Positions 1 through 11,399 of a stretch of DNA of 64,000 bases are shown here, piece by piece. The notes beneath the pieces are model-generated. The model made no database searches. It was not told the DNA's origin and saw nothing but the letters and a program-made list of their open reading frames with translations. The stretch lies in the NCBI GenBank assembly GCA_020205615.1, contig CM035170.1, positions 9,170,311-9,234,310 on the forward strand, given 5' to 3'. Each line of letters opens with the position of its first letter. Position 1 is the first letter of the stretch. The translations under genes were made by a program, and so were the position numbers. Source of the DNA: Panax quinquefolius (Eukaryota > Streptophyta > Magnoliopsida > Apiales > Araliaceae).

Positions 1-961
1 TGTTTTATTAAATTATAAATATTTTTAAAAAAATTCTTTATATATTACTTAACAAAACAAAATGCATTCCCTTTAATAAGTTTTATCCAATTAGACTATT
101 TATGCATGTTTGTTATGATTAATTTTTAAACCCATTGAGTTCTCACTTTTATAGTTTACATATTACCTCTATTTATTTCATTAACTATTGGTTTTTAATT
201 GATCATATTAATTTATATTGCTATATAAATTAATATGTTACCAAGTACATGTTGCTGCAAATCAATTGCAATTTTTGTTTCTACATCAAAATAAGCCACT
301 AATTTTTTATTTTTAAAAAAAAAAAGAAAGACAAAAAAAATTAAAAAACTATATTTGTACATACGAAACTCAAAGTAGTAACGAGGGCAGTGACGAATCT
401 ATTAAGAGGGAATAACAGGCAGTGCAAGAATACTCTTTACCCTTAAAACTCTTTGATCAAGTTGAAATCTTTCTTACTTGCCGTTTATTAACATCTACGT
501 CAAAGGCGTCTCACAGAGGTCCAACGCCTTTGTGAAAACATTTGTGAAGAATTTAAATGTCCAAAGGAAGGATGGATAGCTAGCTAGGGCATCATAAAAA
601 ACTATTTGATCTACATGCATTTTAGTCCAAGATTTCTTGGCTCCTTGCGAATTATTCAAAACTGCATTATTATTATTATTTTGATCAAAAACTGCATGCA
701 TTATTTGACCCTCTGTTTTAATTTTCTGCAGCAAACAACGACACTTACTGATTGAAATGAAAGTTTCTGTGGCTGATAGAAGATGATGGTGATGTGAGAA
801 TGCAAATGGAAATTAAAGATTTTGTTGTTGTTTAATTTTTTAACCAGAAATTCTTTGGAGGATGTCAACTTTTGCAATCAGAGATATGATATATATGACC
901 TACAACTTTAAAATTATCTGCAATTTTCTTCTTTACTACACTCCACTCAATAAATTATTTA

Positions 962-963
<2 letters not shown>

Positions 964-1012
<49 letters not shown>
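964..1012. repeat. (TA)n microsatellite
   Basis: About 24 uninterrupted TA units followed by a short CA run. Confidence 0.95.
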
Positions 1013-1019
<7 letters not shown>

Positions 1020-1065
1020 CGTTCTTCTCTCCAGCAAATCATAGGGAGCGAATTAAAAATAAACA

Positions 1066-1099
1066 GGCTATAACGACGAATAAAACCGTCGTTATAACC
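1066..1099. repeat. 13-bp inverted repeat, 8-nt loop
   Basis: The arm GGCTATAACGACG (1066-1078) pairs with CGTCGTTATAACC (1087-1099) with one mismatch around loop AATAAAAC. ACGACG-type inverted repeats resemble subterminal repeats of CACTA transposons, but no terminal CACTA sequence was seen, so this may be a footprint or chance. Confidence 0.6.
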
Positions 1100-1133
1100 A
1101 TTTCGTTTCCTATAATTCATTTGGAGAGAGTCA

Positions 1134-1136
<3 letters not shown>

Positions 1137-1170
<34 letters not shown>
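1137..1170. repeat. (TA)n microsatellite
   Basis: About 17 uninterrupted TA units. Confidence 0.95.
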
Positions 1171-1172
<2 letters not shown>

Positions 1173-1363
1173 CAAAAGACATCCGAGATCGACCTAAGAT
1201 CTATTTTCGGTCACTTTCAGTATAATATCATTTGATCGTCGACTTAATAAAACTGTATAGATATAAAAAGCATAGAAAAATATAAAATTATGTAAAATTT
1301 TGTTTGATTTAAAGAATTGAAATATTATTTTTAAAATAGTATCAATAATATGTATATACTAAA

Positions 1364-1365
<2 letters not shown>

Positions 1366-1396
<31 letters not shown>
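1366..1396. repeat. (TA)n microsatellite
   Basis: About 15 TA units. Confidence 0.95.
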
Positions 1397-1399
<3 letters not shown>

Positions 1400-1570
1400 A
1401 CTTCAATTGTTAGTTATAAAGTTACTGTTACATAACTTCAAAATCAAAAAAAATTTTAAATTATCTCATATTTTTACACACTTTTTATATTTGTACGGTC
1501 AAATTATGATCAAATTATGTTATATTTGAAGTAATCTAAAATAATTTATCTTATGTCGATATAAAATGTC

Positions 1571-1574
<4 letters not shown>

Positions 1575-1606
<32 letters not shown>
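1575..1606. repeat. (TA)n microsatellite
   Basis: About 15 TA units. Confidence 0.95.
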
Positions 1607-1608
<2 letters not shown>

Positions 1609-2074
1609 CCGAGTAAAATTTATGATGTCAGAATAAATATATATTTAATTATATTTTTATAATTATTCTAACGACTCTTAATACTTTAAACAACACTTAT
1701 TTATCCAATAATATAAATTATTCTAACGATTATATATACTCTTTAAACGATGGTTTGATAATATCAATTTTAGTATGATAATAATGTTATCGCTAAAATT
1801 AAAAGAGTTGTACGACAAGACGTTGCGGGTGGGCCCTAAAAAGTGGGTCCATTATTTAAATTTATGATAATACTATATTCGTTCTCGTTGAATTTAGTAC
1901 TCGTATTTTTTAAATTATGGGAAAAAGCAGAACAATCAATTTGCAATCATATTTTTCTCCTCTAGGTTTCTTTAGTCAACTTGTCTAGGGACTTGGACCA
2001 AATTGTTTGTCGCACTTTATTTATTACGTATAAGGACTTCATGGCTTGAGTGTTAACTCTTAGGACTGACTAGT

Positions 2075-2233
2075 GAGAGCAAATGTTTTGTCTTCAATTT
2101 TTTTATTTTTTTTATTTAAAATTTGTTATTTAGTTTTTTATTTAATATTAATTAATTTTAAAATTAAATAAAAAGATACGTGTCAAAATTTAAGTGGAGG
2201 GACAAAGAATTTGAAGACAGAGGATCTGCTCTC
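2075..2233. mobile_element. MITE-like fold-back element (candidate)
   Basis: A 159-bp segment starts GAGAGCAAATG and ends with the inverted match GATCTGCTCTC. The two terminal arms (2075-2098 and 2210-2233) agree at about 20 of 24 positions when one is reverse-complemented, including GTCTTCAA. The interior is AT-rich. No clear target duplication was seen, so this is a candidate non-autonomous fold-back element. Confidence 0.4.
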
Positions 2234-4278
2234 TTTAAGAGTAAGTTGGAACCGATCCGTTTATCATGAAATTAATTTCGTTTTTAAATTAATCGATTAA
2301 TATCTGATGATGATACGCAGAGAAAGATATCGCCCCACCAAAATGTCGTATTTATATTATATCGATCAATCGAAAGTAAAATTAACTTCATGCTAACCAC
2401 TTCCGGTTGGAATTGTAGAGCTCATATCTTTCTGTTAATATAACACGTTTTAGAGAAATATTTTTATCTTTTGATATAGTAAGTTGTTTTAAAATTTAAG
2501 TAAATATTAATTACTTAATTTTTAATATTATTTTAAGTATTAAATATAATTTTGGTTCATTCATTATTTTTTGTTTAATAAATAACATTTTTTTTAATAT
2601 AAGGGCAATATAGATAATTAATATTATATTTAATACTATAAAATCATTTCTTTAATACTTGTGCACAACTCTAAAATATCTTATATTAAGGGAAGAAAGG
2701 AGTATTAACGTTCGAGTAAAGAATCTCCTCCGTTATATTTATCTTTTAATTTTTTAATACGTAATTAGCAGACAAATATATATTTAACAATAAAATCGAA
2801 TATGTCGCAAACAATTAGTAACACAATAAATTTTATAAAACAATTGTGTTGTTGAAAGTGTCGCTAAGTATAATATTTGTGTCACTAAATGTGTACTGAT
2901 GGAAATTGAATGATTAATGGAAAGGATCCTAATCCGAAAACGTTAAATTATGAATTAAAGGTAAACCATTCATTTCAAAATTAAAAATACAATTTGATTT
3001 CTTTAAAGTCAATTCGCAAAATTCTATAAATTAAATCAAAATTAATATGAAGTTATTTAATTTCAAGACAAACAAATATAACAATTGTAAATTAATTATA
3101 ACATACTACTAATTACTATCATCTTTGTCGTTTTCAAAACTTGAATGAAATTATATCAATTTTGAGTTTTAAAATTTCATAAATTGATTTTAAAAATTAA
3201 AATATATCTTTTATTTTGAAACAAAAGTACTAGTATTTATAATTTATTTAGCGGGTGATATTTTTTTATTTTATTTTTTTAAATTAGCGGGTGATACCTG
3301 ATGCAATTTTTTAGGTTATAAAATCAATCTTTTGTCAAGAAATTGTTGGCTAGTTTAGCTGTGCCATTTCTTATAATTGTTGGGGGGTAAATATGGTTTT
3401 GAATTTCTTTTTTCTAATTTTTCTCTTCTTTTTTTTTTCATTGTTGATGGATAAAGTTACCAATATATGGTATGGAGAGTTGAACCCTTCTCAACCAAGT
3501 CTTCCTTAAAAATAACTTCAAATTTTTACACTGAATATTATTATCTAGTACATTACAAATTTATTTAATTTAAATTTACTACTTATTATTATTAAATAAT
3601 TATTGAAATTCATATAAGATTACATCATGTTATAGAAGAAAAATAAATATTGGAAGTCAGAAGAAATATGCTTAGTATTAAATTATTAATTTGTTTTAAC
3701 TACTATTTTTATTTTAAAATTGGAGATACAATTTGACTTTTGAGATCAAACGACAACATATTAAATTTCAAATCGATGTAAATTTATTTCATTCTAAATT
3801 TTTGTGAATCATATTAATTTTGAAGTTTAATATGTTATCGTTTGAGCTCAAAAATTAAATTTTAACGGGGTTACTATTTTATAAATTGATGCTCACCGAC
3901 AAAATTATTAAGCGTTTAGTAGTATAATAGTGATAACATAATAATAATAAAACCATAATAATAAACTTGTAAATTAACATCTTAATAGTATATATACTGT
4001 TGTCAAAAGAAAAGAAAGAAAAAACTCTTTTAATTAATAAAAAATTGCAAATGGAATTTCTTTTGGAACTGAAGACTTCGGGAAAAGAATGAATGGCGGA
4101 CCTAACTTTAGTCCAACAAGTCACGTGAAAATCAATCCAAACTACAAAAGACAAGAAGTATACCAGAAAATTAATAATAGCATTATTATTATTATTATTA
4201 TTTTCCTAAATAATATTCATCATATCAAAACACTTGGCTCTTCTTGAAACAACTTATGAAGAAGCCTAAATTAATTAA
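2234..4278. other. AT-rich intergenic DNA 3' of the PSK gene
   Basis: No coding region, RNA gene or transposon end was recognised. The only repeats are short AT tracts, including a TTA/TAT run near 4185-4202. Confidence 0.65.
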
Positions 4279-4290
4279 TTTATTTATTTA
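4279..4290 (-). terminator. Probable polyadenylation signal of the PSK gene
   Basis: On the minus strand this reads as overlapping AATAAA hexamers, about 45 nt after the stop codon. Plant poly(A) signals are loose, so this is a plausible rather than proven site. Confidence 0.4.
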
Positions 4291-4331
4291 TGGACATAGA
4301 TTTAAGCAGCCTAAATTAAATTCATGCATGT

Positions 4332-4800
4332 CTAATGGTGGTTCTTCTGGGTATAAATATAATCTGTATGTGCCGCCAGTGTCCTCCTCATCAGGCACTC
4401 TTCTTTTGTTACTTCTTCACAGTTTGCTTCCTCCATCTCAATCTCTTCTCCCTCATCCTATATATATATATATATATAATTTAAACTCTTAAATATCTCT
4501 AGCTAGTACGTGACTTAATTATTCCGGTAAAAAATATATATAATAAATTCGGTGGCTAGAAGATTCAATTTAAGATTTAAAAGGTATTTAAGCCATGTAT
4601 TAATGAAAAAGCAAAAGCCAGAAAATTGAGTTGGAATTGAACAGCTTGTTTAAAGTACTAAGAGGAAGTTCTGAATTAAAGAAAAGAGACTTACGTACCC
4701 TGTGCTTGGTTTTCACCGGAGAAGGCTCGGGACGAGCGGTGCATGTTAGCATGAAGACAAGGAGGAGGGCTATCATGAAGAGGGTGCTGAGTTTAGCCAT
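4332..4800 (-). CDS. PSK: Phytosulfokine precursor (two coding exons)
   Basis: Precursor of phytosulfokine, a secreted disulfated pentapeptide hormone perceived by LRR receptor kinases; it is sulfated on tyrosine in the Golgi and released by subtilases. Exon 1 is 4800-4699: start [16 protein letters not shown], a signal peptide, then TARPEPSP, a typical family start. The donor AGG|GTACGTAAGT is at 4698. The acceptor ATATATAG|GAT gives exon 2 as 4457-4332, phase 0 on both sides. Exon 2 holds an acidic stretch, two cysteines (EEANC and EECLM), the processing region RRTLAAHTD, the hormone YIYTQ at 4361-4347 and a KNHH tail before TAG. The protein is about 75 residues, normal for the family. The aspartate before YIYTQ fits the sulfation and cleavage context. 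All key parts are intact, so it is probably functional. The splice model is from sequence only. Confidence 0.93.
4458..4478. repeat. (TA)n tract at the PSK 3' splice site
   Basis: On the minus strand the tract runs into the TAG acceptor of the PSK intron, so it replaces the usual pyrimidine tract. Confidence 0.85.
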
Positions 4801-4814
4801 ATATATATATATAT
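4799..4814. repeat. (TA)n tract overlapping the PSK start codon
   Basis: On the minus strand the repeat reads directly into ATGGCT, so the start codon lies at the edge of a microsatellite. A second, shorter TA run is at 4827-4836 in the 5' leader. Confidence 0.9.
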
Positions 4815-4898
4815 TTGCTGTTCACTATATATATATGTTTGTTCTTGTTTGGTTTAATTGAGAGAGATGATATATAGAGAAGATTGTGTTTTGATGAA

Positions 4899-4904
4899 TT
4901 TATA
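4899..4904 (-). promoter_or_regulatory. TATA box of the PSK gene
   Basis: Minus-strand CCCCTATAAATTC is a near-consensus plant TATA box about 99 nt upstream of the ATG. It would place the transcript start near 4870 with a leader of about 70 nt. Confidence 0.65.
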
Positions 4905-6194
4905 GGGGAAGTAGTATAGGGCAAGAGGAGATGAATATATGTTGCTATGGCTTACGGCTTACCACACTCAAGAATAACTCCCTCACTCACAAAAATGTTA
5001 AAATACAAAAATAACTTATTTACAATAAGTTAATGTTAAGTCTATAAAATTTAAATTCAAAATATTATAAAAAGACTGCTTGAAAATATTTAAGTGGGAT
5101 CCATCAATTTTAGAAAAAAATAAATAAATAATTTGGGGTTCATCTCAACTTTGTATTTGTGAGTTTCAAAAAGAAAAGAATGGAAATTTAAGAAAGAGAT
5201 TTAAATTTCCTTGTTTTGTTAATTTTTAAGGAGTGAAAATAAAAGAGAAGGAAATAATTTTTTTCAAATTAAGGAAGATTTAGAAGGAAATTTATTAAAG
5301 ACTTGACTGTCATATTAAAATACTAAAAATATTCTAATAATGATTTTTAAATGTAATCTCATAAGAGTAACATAGTAATATACTTTTTAAGTTAAAACTT
5401 TATTCCAAAATTCACAAACACAATAAAAGAGAGAGTAAAATTTGTTTCTCTCCTCTCTTTTCTTTCATGCATTTTAAATTCTTTTATTTACTTCTCTTCT
5501 CAAATTCAAAAAACAATATTAAAAAATTGACAATATTGTTTTTCTCTACTCTTTAATTTCTTATTTTGTGTGAAAAATATGCTTTGGACATGTTTTATAA
5601 AACAAAGAGTATTTGTCTACTTTGAACCACTTGTAGACAAGTGTCCTTTTCCTTGAATTAGAATCACTAATCAAGAGTAACATGTTCATTTAAATAAAAT
5701 GTATCGAACGATCAACTCTGGTGATCAGGTAAAACACAAATTTGATTACTAAATTTTAAATGTTTTTAATGAGCCATTTTCTGTTAGGAAATTTGGATAT
5801 TGAATCTTCAGTGTCACATATGTGTTGATTTGCTATGTGGGTACACATGACGGTGCTAAAAGTTTGAGATTTTGGCCAAGAGACCACCTAAGCTCAACAG
5901 ACCTATCTACTAAATTACCCAAAGAACATTGCTATATACTAAATCAATTCATAACAACTAAATAAAATAAAAAGATGGGTAGGGGAATTATTTTGATAAT
6001 AATAATAATAATAACAATAATAATAAATTGATTTCGTATAAAACTTAATCCTTTTAATATTTTGTTGGAAAAAATAAATTAATTTAATATAAATCTTAAT
6101 CTTTTTGCTAAAATAACATCTAGTCTTATTTAGTTGCTCAAGTGATCTCATGACTAAGATCTCAAATTTGAGTATTTACATTTAACCCCTCTAT
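4905..6194. other. Intergenic DNA upstream of the PSK gene
   Basis: PSK promoter and intergenic sequence. No gene or transposon end was recognised; there is a short AAT-type repeat near 5996-6025. Confidence 0.6.
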
Positions 6195-6239
6195 GGGTGG
6201 GGGTGGGGGGGGTGGGGGTGGGGGGGGGTGGTGGGGGGG
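6195..6239 (+). repeat. G-run with G-quadruplex potential
   Basis: About 45 nt made almost only of G, broken by single T residues into runs of 3 to 9 G. It lies just outside the retrotransposon nest. Confidence 0.85.
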
Positions 6240-6429
6240 TTATACACTCATCTACAATCACATCTTTTAGTCCAAAAATAAATTATCAAGTCGTGATCCA
6301 TTAAAACAAATATTCCATTTATTCTCACTCTTTTATCCTAATAATCAAGCACAATACTTAAATTCTTTTGACATGAGAATCACACATCAAAAGAGTCATC
6401 ATGAGCATCTGACTACCAGCAAGTAAAAG

Positions 6430-6683
6430 ACTAACAAGCCCTTTTAGCTAACTCAGTTATTCGTCAGCGTAGGAAGGCCAACCGAAGGAAGCCCTTACAA
6501 AATCCTTGTCCTCATGGATTCACAACATTCAAAACTTTATTAGCAGAAACTACTGCAATGGAAGAAAAACAGACAGAGAAATAACAAAACAGAATTCTAG
6601 CATGAAATTTTATAAAACCAGAATAATTTTAGAATTGTAAACTTGGGAGATTTTTCAGCCAGCAACCTCCCAGGTTGACATTT
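6430..6683 (-). pseudogene. Element H, end of chromodomain and 3' end of pol
   Basis: Reading down the minus strand from 6683, the frame gives MSTWEV followed by a stop. This fits the TWE motif of a gypsy chromodomain, whose earlier part (PQILVQYNG) ends at 23281 on the far side of copia element I. Further down a frame gives NP-stop-GQGF, like the C-terminal NPWGQG-type end of Reina-like elements with Trp changed to a stop. The match is short, so this part rests mostly on its exact placement beside the insertion. Confidence 0.45.
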
Positions 6684-6685
6684 TA

Positions 6686-6893
6686 GAGCTGCTGCTCCTG
6701 CTAGACTTTTTTTTTTTTTTTTCCATACTTCATGGGTTACATCAATCTCTTATTTAATCTAGGGGTGTAGTATTCTAGAATAAGACTTCAATACTCTTGA
6801 GAATACAAAAGACACTTATAGAACTCAGCAAGCTTAATAACTATATTTAATACTGTTTCTAGAAATATGAGATTACATAATTACTTTCTAACA
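6686..6893 (-). repeat. Copia I 3' LTR, truncated
   Basis: It matches the right-hand LTR from AGAGCTGCTGCTCC onward and ends in CTAACA. About 98 bp present in the right LTR (22975-23072) is missing, and sequence resembling the H chromodomain begins at once. The two LTRs look very similar where both exist. Confidence 0.85.
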
Positions 6894-6902
6894 CCCCCTC
6901 TT
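6894..6902 (-). other. Polypurine tract of copia I
   Basis: Minus-strand AAGAGGGGG directly before the 3' LTR start TGTTAGAAAG: the plus-strand priming site for reverse transcription. Confidence 0.8.
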
Positions 6903-8786
6903 AATTTGTAATCTTCAATTCGTTCTTGAACTTCTCAAATTTCTCCCTCGTGACTGGTTTGGTTAGAGCATCAGCTGGCTGATCATTAGTGCTAACAAAT
7001 TCCAGGCAAATTTCTCCTTTGCTCACCAAGTCTTTGATGAAATGATAACGGAGCTCTATATGCTTAGTGCGAGCATGAAAAACTGGATTTTTTGTCATTG
7101 CTATTGCTGACCTGTTGTCACAATAGATTCTTGTAGGTTCAGTTTGCTTTAGCTGCAAATCATTCAAAATTCTTCTTAACCAAACTGCTTCACGCGCACA
7201 ATCGGTTGCTGCAATGTATTCTGCTTCCGCTGACGATAACACCACTGATTTTTGCTTCTTTGAACTCCAAGATATCACATTTGAACCTAGGCAAAAAAGA
7301 TAACCTGAGGTGCTCTTTCGATCATCAAAGGAACCCCTTGTAATCGCTATCGTGATATCCAAAGAAGCTTGAAATCTTTTTCTTTCACATAAGTGATCCC
7401 ATGTTTTTCGTGTCCCCGTAGATACCTTAAGATTCTTTTTCTTCTTTGTATAATGAGACTTTGTTGGCTTATTCATGTATCTAGAAATCACACTCACTTT
7501 GAATGCATTATATCGTGTCTTGTGTTGGTGAGATAAATCGGAGAGCCAACCAAGCTTCTATAAAGCTTATTATCAACTCTTGTTCTCCATCATTTTTTCA
7601 AGAACTTTTCATTTAAAGCCATAGGCGTAAACCGCCTTTTCATTTATCCATTTGAAATTTTTTAAGCAAATCTTCTACATACTTTTCTTGGGAGAGAAAA
7701 ATATGCCCTTTGCTTTGTTTCACTTGAATCCTAAGAAAATATCTCATAAGACCCAAGTCAGTCATTTCAAACTCATTCATCATATTTTTCTTGAAATCTT
7801 GAGCATTTTCATATTTGAACCAAAATAGATCAAATCATCAACGATAAGCAAACAAGAAGGAAGTCTCAGACTTTCTACTCTTCACATCTGATGAAGGTTC
7901 ACTTGGGCTTATTTTGAATCCACTTTCTTTGAAAATAACCATCAATTCTGTTGTTCCAAGCTCGGGGGGCTTGCTTTAGGCCATACAAAGCCTTTCGAAG
8001 CCTATACACTTTGTCTTCTTTTCCTTCTACTTGGAAACCTTGAGGTTGCTCAACATAGACCTCTTCCTCCAACTCACCATTTAAAAAGCGATTTTACATC
8101 AAGTTGAAACACTTTCAACTCCAATTGAGTACCAAAGTAAAACGAGCTTATTATTGTTTCCGTCCGAGCTACCGGTGCAAACGTCTCGGTGAAATCTATG
8201 CTAGGCTGTTGTGAGTAGCCTTTCGCGACTAATCTGGACTTGTGCTTTTGAATTGAGCCATCTTCATTGTACTTTGTCTTATAAACCCATTTTAATCCAA
8301 TGACATCCTTCCCTTTTGGCAGATCCATAAGCTCCCAAGTTTTGTTCTTTTCAATCATAGAGATTTCTTCTTTCAAGACTTTAATCCATACATTATTACT
8401 TGCTGCTTCTTCAAAAGTGTGAGGTTCACATGAAAAAAGAGCAAATTCACATGATTCATAGACATTTTGCATTGATCGTACCTTTCTTGGAGGTGATTCC
8501 GAATCGGAATGATTATTAATTGATGATGGAATTCTAGAGGAACTTCTTGTTACTTCATGCTGCAGGTTGCTTTCTTGATTTGCATCTTCCTGAAAAGATG
8601 ACGATTCTTTAAATTCGTATGACTTTTGATCTTGAGAAGAATCATCCTTCCACTCCCAAGCTGCCATTTCATCAAAAATGACATCTCTAGATACTACAAG
8701 TTGATTTGTCTTGGGATTAAGTAGTCTAAAACCCTTAGACTCATCACTATAGCCAATAAACACGTACTTTTCACCTTTCTTGTCAA
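6901..8786 (-). pseudogene. Copia I pol: end of integrase, RT and RNase H
   Basis: From 8786 down: the end of the integrase region (FDKKGEKYVFIGYSDESKGF), a linker, then RT with KTWELMDLPKGK, LKWVYKTKYNEDG and HKSRLVAKGYSQ. The RT palm continues in other frames ([22 protein letters not shown]). The active-site YVDD appears as IVDD near 7835. RNase H follows at 7430-6901 with STSGYLFCLG, SSAEAEYIAA and KHIELRYHFIKD. Several frameshifts between 8074 and 7497 break the reading frame, so it is not active as read. RNase H is in one long open frame to a normal end at 6901. Confidence 0.9.
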
Positions 8787-8791
8787 ACTTG
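8787..8791. other. Target site duplication of element A (left copy)
   Basis: ACTTG, repeated at 20737-20741. Removing A plus one copy rejoins the copia integrase coding sequence in frame (HNMDK then FDKKGEK). Confidence 0.9.
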
Positions 8792-11387
8792 TGCGACACC
8801 CCCAAAATAGGTATACATCACCCATTTTGAGTCGTCAATAACATGGTACAGAAACAACTACAACTTTATTAATACAACATGAAAACTGTGAGTTAAAATA
8901 CAAATATTATCGTCTAGACAATATTCACACCCAAATAAGTCCTCATTACAATTATTGGTACATTATTTTATAAAAATGGTGAGGACTACTAAAACAACTT
9001 TCTAGAATCATCATTCCACACCCCGACTAGAACTCGCTACATTCTCGCCTCCTGAGAAGAAAAATGGAACAAAAAAGAAAAGGGTGAGCTCAACTAGCCC
9101 AGTAAAGAATATTATGACTAAGATAATATAGAACAAATTATCGTTAGTCTTCAACAGGAAAAAATCTGATAAAATACAATAGACAACAAGTTTCGGATCA
9201 ATATTCAGCAATAAATAATAATTCATGTAAGAAAGTTACGTAGAGAATGAAATCTACTTTTATCTATGAATTTAAAAGTCCATCATCAATATTTTATCAC
9301 CAGAACATCAATCAATATTCATCTTGAATCAAATATTCATCTTTGCACTACAGGCCAAAGATATTCATCAGTCGATCATGTTCATCTCAACACTGTATAT
9401 CTTTACACTACACGCCAAAAATATTCATTAAAAATTCATTCATCTTTTTGCACTACTGAGCCAAAGATATTCAAGAATACCATCATTTAGACCCGAGGAT
9501 GATGAAAATATTTTAAAGAAAACGAATCCAATTGAAACAAAAGAATAAATATTAAGGATTCGTATTTCAAACAATCTAAGTTCAAAAATACTTCATAAAT
9601 AACCGTAGTGAGGTAAAATTCAAGAATGATCAAAACATGGTTACAATCAAAGCTAGTATCCATAATAGATATTTTGGACAAAAAATGAAAATTTAATTTT
9701 TTACGTGAATAGTCTTAGTATTCGTGAATAATGCCAGATATCGTGAATAGTCAGAGATATCGTGAATAAGAACTCCCACACAAAAAAGTTTCAAATTTGA
9801 TTAAAATGTTCACCAATATTTTGGCATAATGATATTGAAGAAAATAATATCATTTAAGAAGAAAATAACATCTCTTACTTTGAAAAGACTGTATTTCAGT
9901 TAGAATCTGGGATATAGTCTTTGAAGGAACTTGCACCGTATAAAGAACACTCAAAGTATCAAAATACTCACAAGAATACGCTCGATAATATAGAGAGAGA
10001 AAGGGAGAGAAAACTTCAGTTTCTGGTGTGATTTTCAATTCTAACCTAAGTACCCTATTTATAGAAAAATGCTTAGAACACCAAAGTAGAAAATTTAATA
10101 AAATATTAATATATTTATAAAATTTTCCTTAGCCTACCTTGACTATCTGAATTCAGCCACCAAATAATGACAAAAACAAAAAAAAAACGTTTTTGTTATT
10201 AAAAATAATTAAAACTTTCAAATATCAATTATTTCGGAACTACGAAACTTCAATAATTCATAATAAATAGTCCTTTTATCAGAAAATTTTGAACCACATG
10301 TCCTTTCCATAGGAAATTCCATTCTCTACAACTTTGTAAGTTTAAGTTTTTTCAAATTCCAAGTAGAAGTTGACCGAAATCCACAAACCAAGCGATTTTA
10401 CTGCTATAAACCAATTTCACCAAGAAATGGGGTCCAATTTACATGTTTAACATGTTTTAAACATTAATTGTAACAAAATACTCCTCCTCCTCCTCATATA
10501 TTCATATATCTCACATTCATTGTAAAATATCACCATTATTATATTATTAAAATATAATAATATATTTAAATAATTATTTATCAAAAAGATAAAATAACAA
10601 TTTTCAACAATTGTCACATTAAAAATTTTCTCCATCTATATCCACATAAAATGAATATTTTCCTTATCATATAAATTAATAATTAATTATTCACAAATAA
10701 TATTACAGAATCACAATACTGACAACCAGGCAGTTCCCATGAAAGAGGGGGCTTTTCAATAAGGATTTCTCCTTACTAGCTCACAATTAGGTGATCAAAC
10801 CTCTCCTTAGACAGAACTTTCTAGACATTACCAATAATGTTATCTAATAATATTATTCAAATAATATGAATTATTGATCTGATAATGAAAATACTGTGTA
10901 GTGACAATTATTGAAACAACAATAATATAAAATATCAACGTAGCAATTATTGAATCAATAAAATAAAATATTGAACAGTAACTACTGTAAAAATTATTGA
11001 GTAATGCCTTCCTATGTAAGAATCAATAATTGGTGCAATACCGTGTGCTACTGTGTTTTAACCACCGAGTATTCCAATAGTATTAACGGTAACAACTAAG
11101 CTATTATTTATAAACAACTTATACTTGTCGTTTTCTTCATCCAATCGCTTTCCGTTATGGGGCCCACACAAGGTTGCACCGTCGTATGAATATTCCCCGA
11201 CAGTAAGAATATTCCACGATCAAACGAATATTCTCCGATAAAAATGAATATTTTATAACCACTTGCATATTTAAAATATTTGCGCATTTTACCCATAACT
11301 AACCACATTAATCAAATCAACCCTTACTATTTCAAAATAATAAATAGAGGAAATTTGATTTTATTTATAATAAGTTGGGGTCTTATA
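8792..11387 (-). repeat. Element A 3' LTR
   Basis: 2596 bp. In plus-strand reading it starts TGCGACACCCCC and ends GGGGTCTTATA, where the right LTR ends TTACA, so the terminal dinucleotide has mutated. It contains a minus-strand TATA box TATAAATAGG at 10054-10063, an inverted-CCAAT hairpin at 10756-10779, HD-Zip-type CAATWATTG sites between 10900 and 11040, and a short GTGAATAGT minisatellite near 9705-9775. Confidence 0.92.
10054..10063 (-). promoter_or_regulatory. LTR TATA box (element A, 3' LTR)
   Basis: TATAAATAGG on the minus strand, the same box at the same relative place in every A/F-type LTR: 14887-14896, 19407-19416, 33999-34008, 39811-39820 and 45643-45652. B has the same box at 28595-28604. 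J, C and D have TATAAATAGA at 54307-54316, 59228-59237 and 61200-61209. Confidence 0.75.
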
Positions 11388-11399
11388 ACCTCCCCACCT
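11388..11399 (-). other. Polypurine tract of element A
   Basis: Minus-strand AAGGTGGGGAGGT directly before the 3' LTR. The same position in F reads AAGGAGGGAGGT, and in E AAGGAGGGAAGGA. Confidence 0.8.

Larger units (their letters stand above)
1..2074. other. AT-rich intergenic DNA
   Basis: No gene can be supported here. Short open frames are low-complexity or TA-repeat translations without recognisable domains. The stretch holds four (TA)n microsatellites and one small hairpin, listed separately. Confidence 0.7.

Noticed and set aside
862..1044. Open frame over the TA microsatellite
   Set aside because: The C-terminal part is only Ile-Tyr repeats from (TA)n and the start shows no domain.
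4244..4492. Plus-strand frame opposite the PSK exon 2
   Set aside because: The minus strand encodes the conserved PSK C-terminus with proper splice sites; the plus frame is its shadow.
9266..9490. Plus-strand frame repeated at 18619, 33063, 38877 and 44710 (SINIHLxSNIHLCTT)
   Set aside because: It recurs only because the LTR recurs. It lies in the untranslated LTR, antisense to the element, and its frame shifts from copy to copy.
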